NCBI GenBank assembly: GCA_963576475.1
Contig: OY754981.1
Span: forward strand, 30,170,132 to 30,234,131
DNA: 64,000 nt
Direction: 5' to 3'
Source of the DNA: Molanna angustata
Lineage: Eukaryota > Arthropoda > Insecta > Trichoptera > Molannidae
Below are positions 1 to 11,184 of this stretch, in pieces. Numbering within the stretch: the first letter of the stretch is position 1; the number at the start of each line of letters is the position of its first letter. The notes beneath the pieces were generated by a model that was not told the origin of the DNA, searched no databases, and saw only the letters and a program-made list of their open reading frames with translations. Position numbers and translations under genes: made by a program.

Positions 1-30
1 CTTACTTCCTCACGTACTTGCACTCACCTG

Positions 31-74
31 TGATAATCTCCGTACCATCAGATCTGATGGTACGGAGATTATCA
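31..74. repeat. Perfect 44-bp palindrome
   Basis: The sequence from 31 to 74 is its own reverse complement. It is centred between 52 and 53 on GATC, with TGATAATCTCCGTACCATCA as the left arm. Pairing stops at 30/75. There is no loop, so as single-stranded DNA or RNA it could only fold with a short forced turn. No recognisable element ends flank it. It may be a fold-back replication scar, the core of a MITE or a protein-binding palindrome; nothing else in the sequence decides. Confidence 0.9.
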
Positions 75-497
75 TCTTGCGGCGGTATGTTTAAATGTCT
101 ATATTTTCCAGAGAGCACACATCACTCGTTTACATATTTCAATCATAAACCATTAAGGACCGTTTTGTGAAACTGTATACTTGTAACGAGAAGGTCTCCT
201 AAGACTGTGTTTCTCGAACAAAAGTATCAGTAAAAGTACAATAATTTTTGTTGTTTCATAGAAATTTTATGCCATCAAACGACACAATTTTATGAAATCA
301 AAGTATTTTAACTATACTATTACTGATACTTTTGTTGAAAGAACCCAGCCTTAGAGTGAAATCCACAGGATAATTGGTAAGTTCAGATACCTTCGCATTT
401 ATACAGTCCATTTTAATAGTTTAGAAATCAACGTTAGTTTTACAATAATGAATTTTTAATGTACCTACTTACGTACGACTGTAAAAAATAAAATAAA
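75..497. other. AT-rich spacer, no feature seen
   Basis: Unique-looking AT-rich DNA with no sustained open frame, no repeat shared with the rest of the window and no clear promoter. A short imperfect inverted similarity, AGTATCAGTAAAAGTA near 223 against TACTATTACTGATACT near 316, suggests a decayed hairpin or MITE, but it is too weak to call. Confidence 0.5.
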
Positions 498-722
498 GTC
501 GGCCTTCTTGGCTCAGTTGGATGTATATCCGACTGCTGAGATAAAGATCCCGGGTTCGATTCCCGGAGGGGTCATAGTATTTAATTGTGTTTTCAGTCTG
601 GATATAAATATTGTAAGTCTCCAGAATATGTTACCTTGTTATTGGGAGCGTGTTAAATTGATGTTTGAAATGGTACCTGTTAGTTGCCCGAGTAACAATA
701 CAAAATAAAAATAAATAAAATA
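498..722 (+). repeat. SINE-A copy 1 (tRNA-headed SINE, near full length)
   Basis: The head carries pol III promoter-like boxes: TTGGCTCAGTTGG (A-box type) and GGGTTCGATTCCC (B-box type). The body ends with GTCTCCAGAATATG, TTGTTATTGGGAGCGTG and TAGTTGCCCGAG before an A-rich AAATAAAATAA tail. The same 3' body recurs at 47823 (+), 52785 (-) and 53312 (-). This defines a dispersed family mobilised by a LINE. The open frame at 508-708 is only the SINE read through and is not a gene. The flanking A/T runs hide any exact target duplication. Confidence 0.85.
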
Positions 723-1215
723 ATCAGCACTTATTGCTATTTTTTATTGATATGCAAGCTCAAGGTTATAATGTAGCGGTATATGATATTTTAAAGTAAC
801 AATAGTGTATTATAGGTTAGGTTATATTAACGAGTATCTGATTGGGAATCTACAATATACATAATAGTTAATGGACTGCTAACGGAAATACATACACAGA
901 CATGTACATTCGTTATTATAAATTACTACATTTAACTAACTTAGATACAAACGCTCTTAATTGAAATGCATACACGCCAAAATTACGTCAAATCGAATGG
1001 GTTGTGGCAAACACTATAATCTCTATTAAGTCGTCACTTTTGTCTTCTTGAATGATTGACAATCCCAAAATGCATTTTACATATTAACTCAATTTTCATG
1101 ACGCAAGAGCATTTTGAAATATTTCACAGTTAAAATCACGGAGAAGAAACGGAAGAATGTGGAAAACTAATCAGCTCTATAGAGCTCTACAAGTTAATTC
1201 ACATTACATATAGGT
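723..1215. other. AT-rich spacer, no feature seen
   Basis: No sustained open frame, no tRNA boxes and no copy elsewhere in the window was noticed. Confidence 0.5.
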
Positions 1216-1432
1216 ATGTTTATGATACACACCAGTCTCGTTTCACCAAAAAAGGCACTACATTCAGAATGGGTGGTGAACCTCATTGCTGAACGAGACT
1301 GGTGTGTGGGTATACATAGATGTGTTGTTCTCCCTTTTATAAGGCAATGCACACACGCACACCTTTCGCTGGTTACCCCACATTGTGGGATATGCCGTGA
1401 TGGTATGAATGAATGAATGAATGTTTATGATA
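1216..1432 (+). mobile_element. Twin-primed (5'-inverted) insertion of a short RTE-tailed retroposon
   Basis: Comparison with the uninverted copy at 60100-60395 (minus strand) shows two parts. Positions 1294-1420 carry the 3' half in plus orientation, ending TGCCGTGATGGTATGAATG with an (ATGA)n tail. Positions 1228-1293 carry the adjacent upstream part in opposite orientation. The junction at 1293/1294 leaves a 13-bp inverted duplication of CGAGACTGGTGTG. The whole is bounded by the 12-bp direct repeat ATGTTTATGATA at 1216-1227 and 1421-1432. This is the textbook result of twin priming during LINE-driven target-primed reverse transcription. The open frame across it is chance. Confidence 0.92.
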
Positions 1433-2577
1433 TAAATATGAAGTCGATTTAACTTATATTATTTATATGAGAAAACATGATACAAAATTTAAACAAGTAA
1501 CTAACTGGTCAGGAAGTAAGTTAAAAATCGATTTCATAATTCCAGTACAAATAGACAAGTGAATCATAGACCCAAAAACACAACAACGAAATACCTATTA
1601 TATTAACAGGAAATCTTAACATAATAGGCGTTGAAAATTGTGAAATCTTAACTCTTCGCTTTTCCGTGGAATGAAGTTGAAGTTGAAAATACACAACATA
1701 CGAGGTACCTATGCAAACATTCTGCCAGCAATCTCTACATGATCTTACAATTTTCACAAGTTACCACATGAATTATTTTGTTTCAGTTTGCTTTCAAATG
1801 TTCATATTAATATGTACATTATTCGATAATTACATCTTCGTTTGCATATTTACTTAATTCGAAACATGCACAAAATTGATTGGTCTTGTTAGGAGAGAAG
1901 ACATGAGGAATGCTTTCTCGATTAAATGAAAATAAGTATTATATGCAGATATTGTTCATAAGTTTATTACCTATCAGTTCTATCTTTTAATAGGTAATCA
2001 ATTGTTCGAATACCTATATCAACAGTAAACTCCATTCTGGGATTTAAATATCGTAGAAGTAATTGTGCAAGATCAATAATAATGATACAATATTGATAAA
2101 TTAGTAAGTAAACTAATATACGATTCAAAAACAGAGTGCGTAGGAAGATTGTGAATAAATATGATGAGTATATAAGTATCTAATAGGCATTGTGATTATA
2201 AATGTAAGTTATTTGTACTTTAAAATGATTCATTTTTGACGATGCCGATTGTTTCGCGATTAGCAAATAAAGATATGGTTAAGACATCGCCTTGTACTTC
2301 ATTTATATATTTTTTAAAACAGTATCAACATCAATAATAACAAATATTAATAAATCAAGCATTCAATAACAATTTATAAACTATGAATGTTAATTTTCTC
2401 AAGAATACAATTTTTAAAACACAACGAGAGACTGCGTCTTCATCGGGAAACGAACCCGGAACGTTTACCCAGAAATCACTAAAAACTATTGTGGTACAAA
2501 ACCAGATATTAGATTTGTGTAAACCTTACAATTTAAAGTTGTTTCTAGGTAAACTAATATAATTGATTATTGATCTC
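1433..2577. other. AT-rich spacer; would be intron 1 of the minus-strand gene
   Basis: No coding potential is visible. A tRNA-like B-box fragment on the minus strand at about 2440-2475 (GTTCCGGGTTCGTTTCCC) is probably a decayed SINE head. If the exon at 2580-2748 is real, this DNA is the 5' part of its downstream intron. Confidence 0.4.
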
Positions 2578-2579
2578 AC

Positions 2580-2748
2580 ATAGCCAAACGTGTCCCTTCG
2601 GTCCCGTGTGAAGTAGCTGCACGCTAAAGTCCAGTCCAGCCAGATCCTGCCTCAACTGAAGGTCGTCCATTCCCAGGACTCGGCCGGGAAGCAGGAACAG
2701 GTGATCGGCGCCGTCGGCCGGTCCAGCGCGACCCCTCGCGGCCAACAT
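2580..2748 (-). CDS. Putative first coding exon of an unrecognised host gene (partial)
   Basis: On the minus strand an ATG at 2748-2746 opens a frame of about 56 codons beginning MLAARGRAGPADGADH and ending near GPKGHVWL. An in-frame TGA lies two codons upstream of this ATG, so it is the first possible start (the GTG at 2751 is not needed). The exon can end at 2580, where TAT is followed by a GTGAGA donor, leaving phase 1; reading past the donor gives only eight more residues before a stop. The exon is GC-rich and CpG-rich, unlike the strongly AT-rich flanks, and it adjoins a CpG-rich leader region. The peptide has a hydrophobic HLFLLPGRVLGM stretch then LDFSVQLLHTG, and I recognise no family. 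Downstream exons would be left of the window. It could still be a chance frame in a CpG-rich 5' region; the donor is a weak match. Confidence 0.5.
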
Positions 2749-4100
2749 CACTCAACACTCAACGTTAATTCGATATAACACTGAACCAACTAATCCCTTA
2801 ATCTCACAAAATCGATACTGTCAATGATGGAATAAAGTATAGTGCCCAAACTTAAACAACAATTCGATAGTAAACCAAACACTGAACCAACTGATCTATA
2901 AAAGCGATATTGTTAACAACAAAGTAGATAAATGACAGTGCTCAAAATCAAACAAACGCGTCTTTAAAACATCAGAACATGGAGCCACAAAAACACCGAA
3001 AATCGTAACAGTACCACCGCTTGTGTTGGTGAAATACGTGTACTTATTATAGGTTATACTCTACGACCACCGAATAATTCCACAGGCTGACCGCAATCAA
3101 TCGATTACCGGCGACAATAGACGAAACCACGTAGTCGCTTCACACCAGGAATACTAACGTAAGTAACCGAAGCTACGGGCGGGCAGTTTACACACGACCT
3201 GTGAGAACGTCACTCGAAAACAAACCACAGCACGTGGTTATGCGGCCCAACGGTATTTCGCAAGACACAGACTTCTGATAGATTGCCAACGTCCAGAATC
3301 ACAGAAGAAAAAAACTATAACGAGTCTCGTAATTCAAAAAAAGGCGAACCGTGAAATTCGCGTTGCAACGGCATCCGAGCGGAGACTGTCACTCACTGTT
3401 TCCATTTCGTTTGTTATCTATCACCTTTGCTATTTGCAAAAACTTCAGCACGACCGGAACGGACGAAAACAAAACAAATACAAAAAAGTGGAACTCGTTC
3501 GTTACATAACCCTGCTGGCGATCTGGGTTACATTATAACTATCACCGTCGTTATTATGGTTCGTGACCGTGCAACGGGACTTGTACGTCTCGAGTATGCA
3601 AATCTACGAGACACTACGTGATGCAAGTGGAACGGCGCAACAGGACGAGTGTGTCTTCATATTCTCTGGGCGGCTCCGGTTCGCCCACTGAAGAGTGCAT
3701 CACAGAATGCGACATGAAACGGATCCCCGGCACACAGATCCTCCGACTGACACAAAACTAAACGCAGATTCCGTTGAAAACCCTCGACGAAGAGGCATTC
3801 GTGATTCCAGCGATCGTTGTTATCTCGTTATCAACGTTGGCCAGATGTTTTGTTATTGCTACGACGTGTTTTGTTATCAATCTGTCAAAAGCGCGAAACG
3901 AGACGGCGACACACAAGTACGCGACGTTAAACGGCCGCGAGAGCAGCCGAACGACTGGTCTGTGTGTCGGCGGCGACGGCGGGAGGGAAGGGGGAGGAGG
4001 AATGAGACGGAGGTATATTATTCCCTCTCTACCCCTCGCGCCTCAGCCGCTAGCCGGCCGATGTACCTCCCCCATGACCTATGACGAGGAAACGATGGTG
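2749..4100 (-). promoter_or_regulatory. CpG-rich leader or promoter region of the putative minus-strand gene
   Basis: This is the longest GC/CpG-rich tract in the window. The richest part is 3640-4080, with many CG dinucleotides (for example GGTCTGTGTGTCGGCGGCGA and CGGCCGCGAG). Overlapping plus-strand open frames at 3695-4145 show no protein-like composition and are best read as a by-product of low stop frequency in GC-rich DNA. On the minus strand a TATA-like AATATAC lies around 4014-4020, but no well-spaced initiator is evident. Position and base composition fit a 5' UTR and promoter for the exon at 2580-2748. The exact start of transcription cannot be read. Confidence 0.4.
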
Positions 4101-7060
4101 TACAATACAAACAACCAGATATATAAAATGATAGGTTTTCGTTAAACTACGGTAGGTACATTCCTACTGGTTCTGTGGAAATTATTGACACGTGCTTCGG
4201 AGAAATCACAACAAAATATTTACACGGGTTCATTAGAAATAATGAAAAAAATGCTTATGTATCATTTCTTCACAGTAAACGGTCTATAATTATTGCACAA
4301 AATTTTAGGAATTCAAATATGAATTATTGCTCGTCGTTATTGTAATTTGAAAATAAGCATAGTACGCGATCGATCGATTGCTGATGTACGGTTTGAAATT
4401 TGAACTCGGACCCAACTACATAATCGATGAATAAATAAACTAATACTAGGAAAATAATATGAATGTATATAATAAACGGCAACAAAAAAAATGATAAGTA
4501 AAATTCACAACAACGTCTGTTTTATTTCTAGTTTGAAAATTCTACTACATCAGTAAAACTGAATATCCATCGGCTGTAAATTGAAATACTTAATAGACAA
4601 ATAGAACAACATAAATTATAATCTAAAAATAATGTTTTGTTATAAGTAAAAACGCAAAAAATAGCAAAACATACAAAAAGCTAACAAAACACTTGAATAT
4701 ACTTATAAAAAGAAATATTGATAATAAACATGTGGGATTTCAATAAAAACGTTTCAAGAAATTATTAATTATAAATCCATCTCTCACTAGAAAACAAGCT
4801 GCCACGATTTGGAGTCGATCGAATCAAATACATATACATCTAACCAACAGCAGATATATCGAATCTAACGGCATTCTTCCTTTCCCGAATAAAATCGTTC
4901 ACGCAGACGATACCGCAGTTTATAATTCGCTTTTAGTTTCAACTTGGTTTCAACCGTCTTAAAAGGTTTCGGTTAAATCGACAACTATTGTTCATCAACC
5001 CATAAAAATTAAAAAAAAACCTGCCGCCCAATTAAAAAAGTTTATTTAAATTTATACTAAATCCCTATTTCGCATTAACGCTAAGAACCTACCTTTACAA
5101 TGGAGAATAATGCAGTAGGTCGGTATGTTGTATACTTATTAGAATATTATGCTTTTAATGGAAAATAAGACATATTCTCTCCTTTTTTTTAATTTTGATA
5201 CAACGTAAATGCAGTTTGCACACATGTGAAATGAAAAAGTACAGTAAAAAAAAGTAATCATAGTAAAAAAAAGATATATAATAAACATATTACATATGTA
5301 TAACTAACTATTCCTATTTGGAAATTTACTGCCTCACTATACGAGTCTGTTCTGAGGCAGTACCATTTAAATTTGGTCTACGGTTTCATGTTATCAATAG
5401 CAAAAGAATTATAAGAAATAATTAAAAAATAAAATAAAAAACAAAAATTAAATAGAAAAAAAACAGTGACTTCTCAGTTATTTAGTCAGGAGGTACAAAA
5501 AAAACTTACACAAAACTTATACAGAAGATAATATAATAAACACTAGCTGACCGGGATCAACATCACACATCTTTCGTCGTATATGTACTGATCCAATCTA
5601 TAATATGCCCACAATAGTATGCCATAAAACTATGGAAGTAACTATAATAAACTAATCGAACCGTTGCTACGACCGTCAGTTGCCTGAGCAAATACTGCAG
5701 AAATAAGTTTTTTTTTGTCAGTTTTTATATTTCAGGACTCCATTGTAGTTTTGAAACTAGCATTATTCCCAGAAAGATGATTTCCATCACGAATTTCCAT
5801 CTGATATCAAATCCATGTTGATTTAGTTATTTTTTTTTAATTAAGAACCAAATTATTAGCAATTAATCAATGTTAAACAAAATCAAGAGATGAGTTGCTT
5901 TTGGAATAAAATATCGATATTGAGGCCGCAAGAATAAAATTAAATTTTATATATGTAAGTAAATCGAATCGAATTTTCCTCGTGGTATTTAATAAAAACT
6001 CCCAATTGATTACTTTAAATTACCAAACGTAAAGTATCCATTTCAATCCGTGACACATTTTCGATTTCTGTTCGAATCCAACAGTCAAACAATTTATAAA
6101 TTAAATAGCAAGTGAGGGAGTTTGCATTTCTAACGTAATAAAAACTACCCACAAAAACCACCCCACCTCAAGTCTCGAGTTCAACTCTAGAAACTATGTA
6201 ATGTAACCCCGATTGGTTTTCGAAGTGAATAATAAACGATGCTATTTTAGCTCGGATAACGAAAGTGGGCCAGCATTGATTATAAATTTCACGTGCATAA
6301 ATAACATATATTATATCTATCTGGAATGACTCCATTAGAACCAACGAAAATATTGTTATAAAATAAACATCACGAAAAGAATAGTGAAGTTCGAAGCACT
6401 TCTTTTCATTAAATATAGTTTTCGACCAATATTTATATTCATGATAGAACTCCATATTATTACGTATATAAAAATATTAGATTTTGTTCTATTGCTTTAA
6501 TTCGTTTTGTACTCTTATTTTCAACTACAATCAGCTAGACTGTGGAATACCTAAAGTTACATGTTACATCGTCTGAATCTATACAAATATTAAAAAAAAA
6601 ACTTTCTTCTTCTACTCATGCTACTCTTAACGGAGGTTGGTGACCATCGCCCCAAACCCATCAAGATCCTGCGCGAGTGACGCCGCATCCGGATTCCCGA
6701 GATTTTTAACCACGAAGTTCTTTTACGCCCCATACTCCGTCTTACTTATATGTTTCCCTCAACTGTGAGTTATATAAGGGCATATTTATCAGCACGGAAT
6801 ATTTGGCCTAAGTATGCACATTTGCGTCTCTTGACAGTGTTCAGCAATTCTCTCTCTCATTCTCTAACACATGTAAAACTCTTTCATTCTAGACTCAAAC
6901 CATGAGATGCGCATCAACTTTCGAAAAACTTACGAAACAATATTCTTTCTACGTTCTACAGTTCCCCCCTTCCCTTCCTAATTGCTGCGATGAATCTATT
7001 TATTATTGTATTTTCTTTCCTTTTATGAACAATATACTACTGTGTCTAATTTAATTGAGA
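4101..7060. other. AT-rich spacer with scattered old repeat scraps
   Basis: No gene is supported. ACTAGCTGACCGGGAT near 5545 resembles the 5' start of the composite element at 23039. The minus open frame at 6168-6455 lacks protein-like features. At about 6600-6780 a moderately GC-rich stretch (CGGAGGTTGGTGACCATCG) looks like retroelement 3' sequence but cannot be classified. Confidence 0.4.
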
Positions 7061-7069
7061 CTTAACGTT

Positions 7070-7128
7070 GCCTGGAAAAATTCGCATTATGACAATAAAC
7101 CCGCCTTTGTCCACTTATTTGTACCTAC
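7070..7128 (+). repeat. LINE 3' tail fragment of the 55763 type
   Basis: The stretch GACAATAAACCCGCCTTTGT and the sequence just before it match, with substitutions, the 3' end of the LINE at 55763-56205 (GGCAATAAGCCCGCCAGTGT). Only the tail is recognisable. Coding sequence upstream is lost or too decayed to see. Confidence 0.45.
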
Positions 7129-7479
7129 ATAAAACGTTATAGATAATGTATAATCCAAAGATGTTCGGCCACTCGAAGTTTTAAGACAAGAGAAGCGAGA
7201 GATACCAGTTATAGACGACACGAAAACAAAAATAGTTAAAAGTGGGACAATGTTAAAAGGTAAATATTTGCAAATAATATCTACTCGTATACTTTGGGTA
7301 CACGCTATTTGAGCAGTTGTCCGAAACCCGTTTAGCGCAGAAACTGGGGTAGAATGTTGAAATGTTTTGCACGAAGCACGTGCGTCCTTAACGAAATGAA
7401 GGTTTTATGTACAATAAATTACTGTAACAGAGTCCAATACATGTTACAGAATAATAAGCACAGACATATAAATCTAAAC

Positions 7480-7725
7480 CAGATCTTCATTAAACAAAAA
7501 TAATAACATAAAACTTAATATATAAAAAATACCATCCATGTTTACCCATATATATCATGGATATAATTATCTTATGGAGTTCTATAATATTATATTAAGA
7601 TGATTCTATAAAATAATTATATCCATGATATGGGTAAACATGGATGGTTTTGATTCCGCCTGTTGACCAGACTTGCCCCAGATCTTCATTGAATAAAAAT
7701 AATAAGATATAATATATGAGATGAA
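7480..7725. repeat. Inverted-repeat element inside a local direct duplication
   Basis: Arms at about 7532-7572 and 7615-7650 pair: ACCATCCATGTTTACCCAT on the left against ATGGGTAAACATGGATGGT on the right. The segment just outside the left arm (CAGATCTTCATTAAACAAAA at 7482) is repeated outside the right arm (CAGATCTTCATTGAATAAAA at 7680). The right flank GATTCCGCCTGTTGACCAGA is found in inverse orientation at 60485-60520 beside a second copy of the hairpin, so the family extends beyond the hairpin. No coding capacity is seen. Confidence 0.7.
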
Positions 7726-7754
7726 AGTGCCAATAAGAAATTGTGTTTTCGAAT

Positions 7755-7792
7755 ATTTTTAAAGTTGCATATACGCAAACATTGGGTATTGT
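7755..7792 (+). repeat. End fragment of the foldback family
   Basis: TCGAATATTTTT followed by GTTGCATATACGCAAACATT matches the terminal sequence of the foldback elements at 26090 and 31007. The remainder is missing. Confidence 0.55.
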
Positions 7793-9110
7793 GTCATAAT
7801 TACAATCTTTAGAATGGCTTTTACTACACCAATTTCTCGTGGATATTATGTCGACTGTATATTACATCTTAAAATGTAAGTATTTCTAATTGACTTCATA
7901 TGAGAAACGTGCATTAACTAATAACTGATTAATTTTCAAAAGGTTTTTGTGTTATAGAAAGTATTTTTTTATTTATTATCGTTTAAAGAATGTACATATG
8001 TAATTGAATTGCAATACTTACAAATGCTACAGGAAGTATAGTTTACTGAAGAAGTTGACTCTTACCTGGAACAACGAACAAAGAAAATAATTAATAAAAT
8101 TGTCAACCAAACTCAAAAATAAGACATCATTTACAAATTCAATCAATAGCGATAATCAAGGTGTACTGGTAATTATCGATTGAAATGCCTTCATCAGATA
8201 CAATTTCTAATACTGGCTATATATTCCGTAAGGTGCCGAACCATCGATTTCGTTTCAATCCCTCATAATAACCAAGGTACTTTCTGCATTTTAAATACTC
8301 CGCAGTCCCAAATAACCTACAATTTATCGCAACTGAATGACAAGATAACAAAATAAATATATAATTTGAAAAATACTAAAGGTAATTACTTTGGCACACG
8401 ACAAAATTGTACCTTCATTGTCGAGAAGTAAAACTCTTTCTGAAATGCCAAGACACAAGGCCGATACGCTTCGGATGTTTTACATGGAAAAATCGAAAAT
8501 AATCGTGATAAAATAACAATGCGAAATTATTTTAAATACCCAACACATAATAAAAATGATAAAACGTCGTTCAAGTGCTTTATTATCAGTTGTGGATTCG
8601 GTCTAACGCACGAGCATTATGGTATATCGATTGCAGCATGCCAATGTAAATTCCACAAAAGCACTTAAATAAAATATAAGCCGATAAAAACATAAAGAAA
8701 TAAAATCTGTTGAGTTACTTTTAATTAATTATATTATATAAAATAGCTACCCATTTTGAGAGCTTATCTGATTCGTCTTCGCATCAGTTTACTGATAATC
8801 CTTACTAGATTCAAGTAAATGCCATGGGAATGTGAAACAACTTCCCTTTCTTAAGAGGTAAGTAATTTTATTTGAAACCATTGTACTTGTAGTCTTTATG
8901 TCGACAAAGAGCACCATTAAATTACTAAATAAAAGTAGAAATAAACTTATATGTTTTTCATGCTTTCGAAATATGGTTTTGGTGGAAAATGTTAGGAATA
9001 CCATGAACTGCTTTGAGTTCTAATGTGTCCATATTAAATGAACTACAGCTAAAGAATTATTTGCTGTCGATCTGTTTACAGAGAATTCTTCAATATACCT
9101 ATTAGATGAA
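7793..9110. other. AT-rich spacer, no feature seen
   Basis: No sustained open frame beyond short chance ones, no repeat shared within the window and no promoter-like cluster. Confidence 0.5.
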
Positions 9111-9330
9111 TTTGCAGATGGGCTCCGAGATGTTCTTCGTAAAAAGAAGCGTGGAGGATAGAAGTCGCTCACCGACTAAATGGAGTGACCTTGTCAATTT
9201 CGCTTCAAGATCCGCCCAAAATTCTAAATCCTAAATTGGGGCAGACCATCCGTCGAGTGATTTAGTGTAGACGCCATCAAGTCATGAAGCCAAGGAACAA
9301 GAAGACACGAAAGATGAAAGAAAATGAAAT
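9111..9330 (+). pseudogene. Possible very decayed LINE C-terminal remnant
   Basis: Plus-strand frames around 9165-9235 read RSPTKWSDLVNFASRSAQNS. This loosely resembles the RGRPxxRWxDD and QDRxxW region seen in the clearer LINE fragment at 11185-11476. Base composition is less AT-rich than the flanks. Stops and frameshifts are frequent, and the resemblance may be chance. Confidence 0.25.
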
Positions 9331-10200
9331 ATTGCGCGAACATAATATATTTTATAATTGAATTTTCCATACATAGCAAAAGTGTCATTGTACAAGGAGG
9401 GAGGTGGGGGATCCATCTGAAATCCCACAATTTTGGCAAGGAGCCACTAAATTCGTACACTGTCGCAACAGTCGTTAAATATATTTCATCCACTTAAAAT
9501 CAACAACAGAACCTTTTAAGTTCTAGCAAAGAAAAATATGCATTATACTAAGCAAGTATTGAAAATAAAATATCGCATTGTATGTAAATAAAATAATTTT
9601 GAAAAATAAGCATAAACATAAAAAAATCCTCATAAAGAATGACATAAATCACCAGAAATAGGTACCTTATTGACATATTTTAAATACCGAGAAACAGTGA
9701 TAAACCTTAAATTCCAATTGCAGTTTTGTATCTAAATAATAAACAAATTGAACAATAACATGTTAATGAATTAAATATTTTTTTATTATTATTATTATTT
9801 TTTATTTAAGACCGAGGGGCACAAGGATTGAAAACAATTTTTCCAACCAATGAAAATTGAAAACTTATGATGATACAAAAATGATTCAGAAATAAGTAGG
9901 TAATTCAACAATACTTCTTTTGCCTGAAAATTATGATTCCCATATGGTGGTAGTGATTGGCATTTTTGTTCTGCGCTGCCACTCGACTCTTTTCGCAATT
10001 ATTAATACCTACCCATACCTTCATCTGATAAATACAATTTCTTTTAGCACTATAATTCATTGTAGATCCTGCTGCCCTCATCAATAAATACAAAATTAAA
10101 AAGGCTTAATCAACGTTATTTTATTAATTTGGAACCTTTAGAACTAAATGAGTCTAGAATAATTGTTTTAAAAACATATATAATTTTTTTTTTTTTTTTA
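9331..10200. other. AT-rich spacer, no feature seen
   Basis: Short minus open frames here lack protein-like features. A (TTA)n-like run near 9782-9805 could be a retroposon tail. Confidence 0.45.
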
Positions 10201-10204
10201 AAAA

Positions 10205-10372
10205 ATGAATATGTCCTTGTTAAACAAGTACATATACATCTTCCTACGTTCCCTAAACTAAGCATAAATGCTTGTCCTATAGGTGAACGAGATCGGTCGA
10301 GGCAGGATTCGAACTCGCGACCACTGGATTACTAACCCAGCGCGCTAACCGCTCTGCCATCCACCCATCCAT
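10205..10372 (-). repeat. SINE-C copy 1 (tRNA-Thr-like head)
   Basis: The minus strand from 10368 downward folds in part like a tRNA. It has TGGCAGAGCGGTTAGCGCG as A box and D arm, an anticodon arm CTGGG-TTAGTAA-TCCAG with anticodon AGT (Thr), and a T arm and B box around GAGTTCGAATCC. The acceptor ends do not pair and the sequence runs on into a body ending near ATGTCCTTGTTAAACAAG. That marks a SINE head, not a functional tRNA gene. A diverged copy with the same body is at 39600-39795. Confidence 0.75.
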
Positions 10373-10484
10373 CCCAATATAGGAAAAAAAGATTTTACAG
10401 TATTACATAGGTGATTAAAAACCTGGCGAAGAAAGAAAATATTGTTCTCATGAAAACAAAATAAATAAAAACTCAATCCTTTCA

Positions 10485-10800
10485 TACATACCACCACGGC
10501 ATATCCCACAATGTGGGGAAACCAGCGACAGATGTGTGGGTGAGCATTACATTACCCACACACCAGTCTCGTTTTACCTAAAAATGCACTACATTCAAAA
10601 TGGTTGGTGAACCTCATTGTTGAACTATGTGAGATGTTATTTTGCCTGTTATATTTTCGTTTACCCGGCTCTTACGGGACACCCGAAAGTGATGATTATA
10701 GAAAAGCGGAAGCACTATTCTAATCCGGTTCCTCATAACAAACTTGAAATTTGTGGTATCACGGATGCGAAGACAACGACGACGTACCACATGCCGTAGT
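10485..10800 (-). repeat. RTE-tailed short retroposon, uninverted copy
   Basis: The minus strand ends CATTGTGGGATATGCCGTGG with a TATG-type tail, matching 1294-1420 and the minus strand of 60100-60395. The internal CCGTAAGAGCCGGGTAAAC stretch is shared with the 60100 copy, so the family is at least 300 bp long. No convincing protein is encoded. The overlapping open frames at 10614-10826 and 10617-10799 are open on both strands by chance. Confidence 0.8.
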
Positions 10801-11184
10801 TCATTATTTTTACTGAACGGACACAAAAAAATAGTTTTCCACGTGGAACCAATAATGTTTAATGGATCATAAATAACGATGATGAATCCAGATATTTTCC
10901 TAGTGGATAATAAATTTTTATTGCTAATTGATTTGTGGTTTCCGCTTCATTATTGTTATGTGTTAAAACATTTTGACCACTCTCCAAATACAATCGAAAC
11001 ATTCGAATAATGTACTTTCAATATACCTACCAACAGAATTTACTATCACAATTCCTCAATGGGACTCGTCTATAAGCTACATATCAACCGTTCTTGAGCA
11101 TTCTGAAATTCACGCTTCAGAGTGACTATGAATACAAGCTTGAAGGAGTTCGTATTTGCAGATTTTTGAGTATTAATAGCAGAA

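Noticed and set aside
500..575. Possible tRNA gene at the head of SINE-A
   Set aside because: A and B boxes are present, but no consistent acceptor or anticodon stem forms and the body is a dispersed repeat.
3695..4145. Two overlapping plus-strand open frames of 123-129 codons
   Set aside because: They lie in CpG-rich DNA where stops are rare, have no domain or hydrophobic pattern, and conflict with the better-supported minus-strand exon context.
10296..10368. Possible tRNA-Thr (AGT) gene on the minus strand
   Set aside because: D, anticodon and T arms are tRNA-like, but the acceptor ends do not pair and the sequence continues into a body repeated at 39600. It is a SINE head.
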